Source of the DNA: a bacterium
Lineage (GTDB): Bacteria; Zhuqueibacterota; Zhuqueibacteria; Oleimicrobiales; Geothermoviventaceae
Direction: 5' to 3'
DNA: 64,000 nt
Assembly: GCA_028275345.1 (NCBI GenBank)
Contig: JAPWUV010000004.1
Location: 186,001-250,000, forward strand
The translations under genes were made by a program, and so were the position numbers. Of the stretch, positions 61,618-64,000 are shown piece by piece; position 1 is the stretch's first letter, and each line of letters opens with the position of its first letter. Under the pieces are notes generated by a model. The model was not told where the DNA came from and ran no database searches. It saw only the letters and a program-made list of their open reading frames with translations.

Positions 61618-62919
61618 ATGCGGCTGAGGGAAATGGGTGTGGCCGGGGCGGTGATCAGCCTGCTGGCCGTACCCGCTTTGGGTCAGGATGGGTTTCGGCC
61701 ATTGTTCAACGGGAAGGACCTTTCCGGCTGGGTGAACGTCAATTGCGCGCCGGAGACCTGGACCGTTCGCGAGGGCATGATCATCTGCAGCGGGGTGCCG
61801 AAGGGTGTGCTTCGGACCGATAGGCAGTACGAGAACTTCGTGCTCGAGCTGGAATGGCGGCAGCTCCAGCCGAAGGGGAACTCGGGGCTGTTTCTCTTCG
61901 CAGACGCTTTGCCGGCTGTGGGGAGCTTCTGTCCCCGCTGCATCGAGGTCCAGATCCGGGATGGGAATCCCGGCGAGATCTTCCCCCTGCGCGGGGCGTC
62001 GATGTGTCCTTGGTACCCGCCGAAGGAGGGTCGAGTCCGTTCCATCCCCAGCGAGAATCGCGTGAGAGGGGTCGGCGAGTGGAATCACTATCGGGTGGAG
62101 GCGCGCGACGGAACGATCACGCTCGCCGTCAATGGCAAGATTGTGAACCGCGCCTACCATGCGAATCCGCGGAAGGGGTACATCTGCCTGGAGTCGGAGG
62201 GAAGCGAGGTCCATTTCCGGAACATCCGGATCCTCGAGCTGCCAGGCTCGAATCCGCCTCCGGAGGCCACGGCGAGGGAGGACGAAGGATTCGTCCCCCT
62301 CTACAACGGGCTTGATTTGCGCGGATGGAAGCTGGCTCCCGGCAGCGCAGGCCACTGGCGTGCCAACGATTGGATCCTCGCCTACGACGGGAAAAGCGAG
62401 GCCGAAGGGAACGCGAAGCATCTTTGGAGCGAGGGGGAGTTTGGCGACTTCGTGCTGATCGTTGACTGGCGGCTCCCCGGTCCGGCGGAGCCGGACTCCG
62501 TGCCCATCGTTCTTCCGGACGGGAGCACGCTGAAAGCTGAGGACGGCAGCGAGGTGCGGGTACCCGTGTTGGATGCCGGCGACAGCGGGATCTACCTCCG
62601 GGGTTCGGCAAAGGCCCAAGTGAACATCTGGAACTGGCCGGTGGGCTCCGGCGAAATCTGGGGCTATCGTACGGATCCCGCCATGCCCCCGGAAGTGCGA
62701 CGTGCCTGCACGCCCATCCAGAACGCGGACAATCCCGTGGGGGAGTGGAACCGCTTCGTGATCGCGGTGCGAGGGTCCCGCGTGTCCGTCGAGCTCAATG
62801 GGAGGACAGTCATCCGGGAGGCCGAGCTTCCCGGCCTTCCGCCACGAGGACCCATTGCCTTGCAGCATCACGGCGATCCGGTGGAATTCGCGAATCTCTT
62901 CATCAAGAGGCTCGATTAG
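61618..62919 (+). CDS. Exported protein with two DUF1080 (3-keto-disaccharide hydrolase) domains
   Basis: A 433-residue protein with a signal peptide (GVAGAVISLLAVPALGQ). Each DUF1080 unit (PF06439) starts with the same kind of block: FRPLFNGKDLSGWVNVN (about 27 onward) and FVPLYNGLDLRGWKL (about 225 onward), and each has a GEWNHYRVEARDG / GEWNRFVIAVRGS block. DUF1080 proteins are concanavalin-like lectins or keto-disaccharide hydrolases. GGGAGGACAGAG precedes ATG 61618; ATG 61597 is possible. It lies between GH95 and GH127 genes, so acts on the same glycan. Confidence 0.85.
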   Translation: MRLREMGVAGAVISLLAVPALGQDGFRPLFNGKDLSGWVNVNCAPETWTVREGMIICSGVPKGVLRTDRQYENFVLELEWRQLQPKGNSGLFLFADALPAVGSFCPRCIEVQIRDGNPGEIFPLRGASMCPWYPPKEGRVRSIPSENRVRGVGEWNHYRVEARDGTITLAVNGKIVNRAYHANPRKGYICLESEGSEVHFRNIRILELPGSNPPPEATAREDEGFVPLYNGLDLRGWKLAPGSAGHWRANDWILAYDGKSEAEGNAKHLWSEGEFGDFVLIVDWRLPGPAEPDSVPIVLPDGSTLKAEDGSEVRVPVLDAGDSGIYLRGSAKAQVNIWNWPVGSGEIWGYRTDPAMPPEVRRACTPIQNADNPVGEWNRFVIAVRGSRVSVELNGRTVIREAELPGLPPRGPIALQHHGDPVEFANLFIKRLD

Positions 62920-63032
62920 CCGTTTGAGATTAGCCCGCGGAGCGGGTCGGGCGGGAAGGAGAAGCCAGTGCGGAGCCGAAATGGGCTCCGGAGGTCAGCG
63001 GGTGGTTCGGACAGCTTTCCGTGGAGGTGGCC

Positions 63033-64000
63033 ATGAAGCGAATCGTTTGGCTTTGCACGGCGATTCTGACCCCATCGGTCGCACTTGCTCAAGGAGCCGA
63101 GATGCGTCGCGACTATCCCATTCGTCCGGTTCCGTTCACCTCCGTGCGGGTGGATGGCGGATTCTGGCTCCCGCGCCTGGAGGCCAATCGGTCCGTCACC
63201 ATCCCTTTGGCGTTGCAGAAATGCGAGGAGACTGGGAGGATCGCCAACTTCAAGCGCGCGGCCAGACTGGAGCAGGGTCCTTTCCAGGGCATCCGCTTCG
63301 ACGACTCGGATGTCTACAAAGTGCTGGAAGGGGTTGGCTACTGCCTCGCATTGCAGCCCGATTCCGCTCTGGAGGCCCGTGCGGATGAGATCATTGGCTA
63401 CATCGCGGCCGCTCAGGAGCCGGACGGCTACCTGTACACGACGCGGACGATCGATCCTGCTCACCCGGCGCCCTACGCAGGAGAGGAGCGCTGGTCTTTC
63501 CTCGAACAGAGCCACGAGCTCTACAATGTCGGTCACCTTTACGAGGCCGCGGTGGCCTATTACCTGGCGACGGGCAAACGCCAGCTGTTGGATGTGGCGC
63601 TCAAGAATGCGGATCTCATCCTGCGCACCTTCGGTCCTCAGGGTCGGCACGACGTCCCCGGGCATCAGGAGATCGAGATCGGACTGTGCAAGCTCTACCG
63701 CCTCACCGGAGAGGAGAAGTACCTGCAGCTGGCCAAGTTTTTCCTGGATCAGCGCGGTCGGCCGGAGGGTCACAAGCTCTACGGGCCATATAGCCAGGAC
63801 CACAAGCCGGTGGTGGAGCAGGAGGAGGCCGTCGGGCACGCCGTGCGCGCCTGCTACATGTACTCCGCCATGGCCGATGTGGCTGCTCTGACCGGGGATC
63901 CCGCCTACCTGAGGGCATTGGATCGCCTCTGGGAGGATGTGGTGGGCCGCAAGCTGGCGATCACCGGGGGAGTGGGCGCTCGCAGCGAGGGGGAAGCTTT
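63033..64000 (+). CDS. GH127 beta-L-arabinofuranosidase (DUF1680), partial at window end
   Basis: The first 322 residues of an exported enzyme, cut by the window edge. A signal peptide (RIVWLCTAILTPSVALAQ) is followed by PFTSVRVDGGFWLPRLEAN, VLEGVGYCLALQPD, QEPDGYLYTT, QSHELYNVGHLYEAAVAYY and YSQDHKPVVEQEEAVGHAVR, all GH127 blocks; VEQEEAVGHAVR includes a conserved Glu. The zinc-binding Cys cluster expected later is beyond the window. GGAGGTGGCC precedes the ATG. With GH3, GH95 and DUF1080 it completes a set for arabinose- and fucose-decorated plant or algal glycans. Confidence 0.88.
   Translation, partial: MKRIVWLCTAILTPSVALAQGAEMRRDYPIRPVPFTSVRVDGGFWLPRLEANRSVTIPLALQKCEETGRIANFKRAARLEQGPFQGIRFDDSDVYKVLEGVGYCLALQPDSALEARADEIIGYIAAAQEPDGYLYTTRTIDPAHPAPYAGEERWSFLEQSHELYNVGHLYEAAVAYYLATGKRQLLDVALKNADLILRTFGPQGRHDVPGHQEIEIGLCKLYRLTGEEKYLQLAKFFLDQRGRPEGHKLYGPYSQDHKPVVEQEEAVGHAVRACYMYSAMADVAALTGDPAYLRALDRLWEDVVGRKLAITGGVGARSEGEA

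Overview
The window looks like a contiguous piece of a GC-rich chromosome from a Gram-negative bacterium. Supporting this are an outer-membrane beta-barrel protein, lipoprotein and Tat signal peptides, Shine-Dalgarno sites of the AGGAGG type and sigma70-like promoters. The mixture of GH3, GH95, GH127 and DUF1080 (3-keto-disaccharide hydrolase) enzymes, Tat-exported sugar isomerases, a sulfatase and a membrane pyrophosphatase resembles FCB-group or candidate-phylum polysaccharide degraders, probably thermophilic. I cannot place it more exactly from sequence alone.

Layout. 1-1.9 kb: an ABC exporter. 2.5-24.6 kb: a complete type III-A CRISPR-Cas locus. In order it has cas6, cas10, csm2, csm3, csm4, csm5, an embedded GT-C glycosyltransferase, a Card1/Can2-like CARF nuclease, a CARF-winged-helix protein, csx15 and a second CARF protein of the Cas_NE0113 (PF09623) family. 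A two-gene DUF4258 cassette follows. The adaptation block is a TPR protein (interrupted by an in-frame TAA) overlapping a small family A DNA polymerase, then cas1 and cas2. A leader with a good promoter drives an array of 47 repeats and 46 spacers. 25.4-31.7 kb: a Tat sugar isomerase, a beta-barrel protein, an MFS carrier and hppA with a promoter-terminator leader. 32-38.4 kb: leftward operons with YwiC-like, short heme-copper-oxidase-like, DUF59, SRPBCC, M24 peptidase-like, hemerythrin, methyltransferase, NosR/NapH-like ferredoxin and Rrf2 genes. 39.7-44.4 kb: a second Tat isomerase and a Tat sulfatase, separated by gene-poor DNA. 46.2-50.8 kb: Hdr-like, ferredoxin, DGC, FmdB, ProC-like, thioredoxin lipoprotein, CcdA and PadR genes. 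51 kb: tRNA-Gly. 51.4-64 kb: a glycan-degradation cluster (two GH3, GH95, double DUF1080, GH127) with a DUF432-MscS pair in the middle.

How the CRISPR genes fit together. Cas6 cuts the array transcript. Csm2-5 with Cas10 form the RNA-guided effector, and the Cas10 GGDD palm should make cyclic oligoadenylate. No HEPN Csm6/Csx1 is recognised; the second messenger is apparently read by the Card1-like nuclease and the CARF regulators, and probably removed by ring nucleases (Csx15 and possibly the NE0113 protein).

The most interesting points are these. (1) A family A polymerase-like gene is built into the cas1-cas2 operon. (2) Three spacers encode, antisense, pieces of a Csx15 homologue that is similar but not identical to the host's own, as if mobile elements carrying this ring nuclease are being targeted. 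(3) Many spacers, read as the target RNA strand, look like ribosome-binding site plus start-codon regions or strong hairpins. Together these suggest an RNA-linked route of spacer acquisition, or selection for translation-start targets. That is inference from reading the sequence and needs testing.
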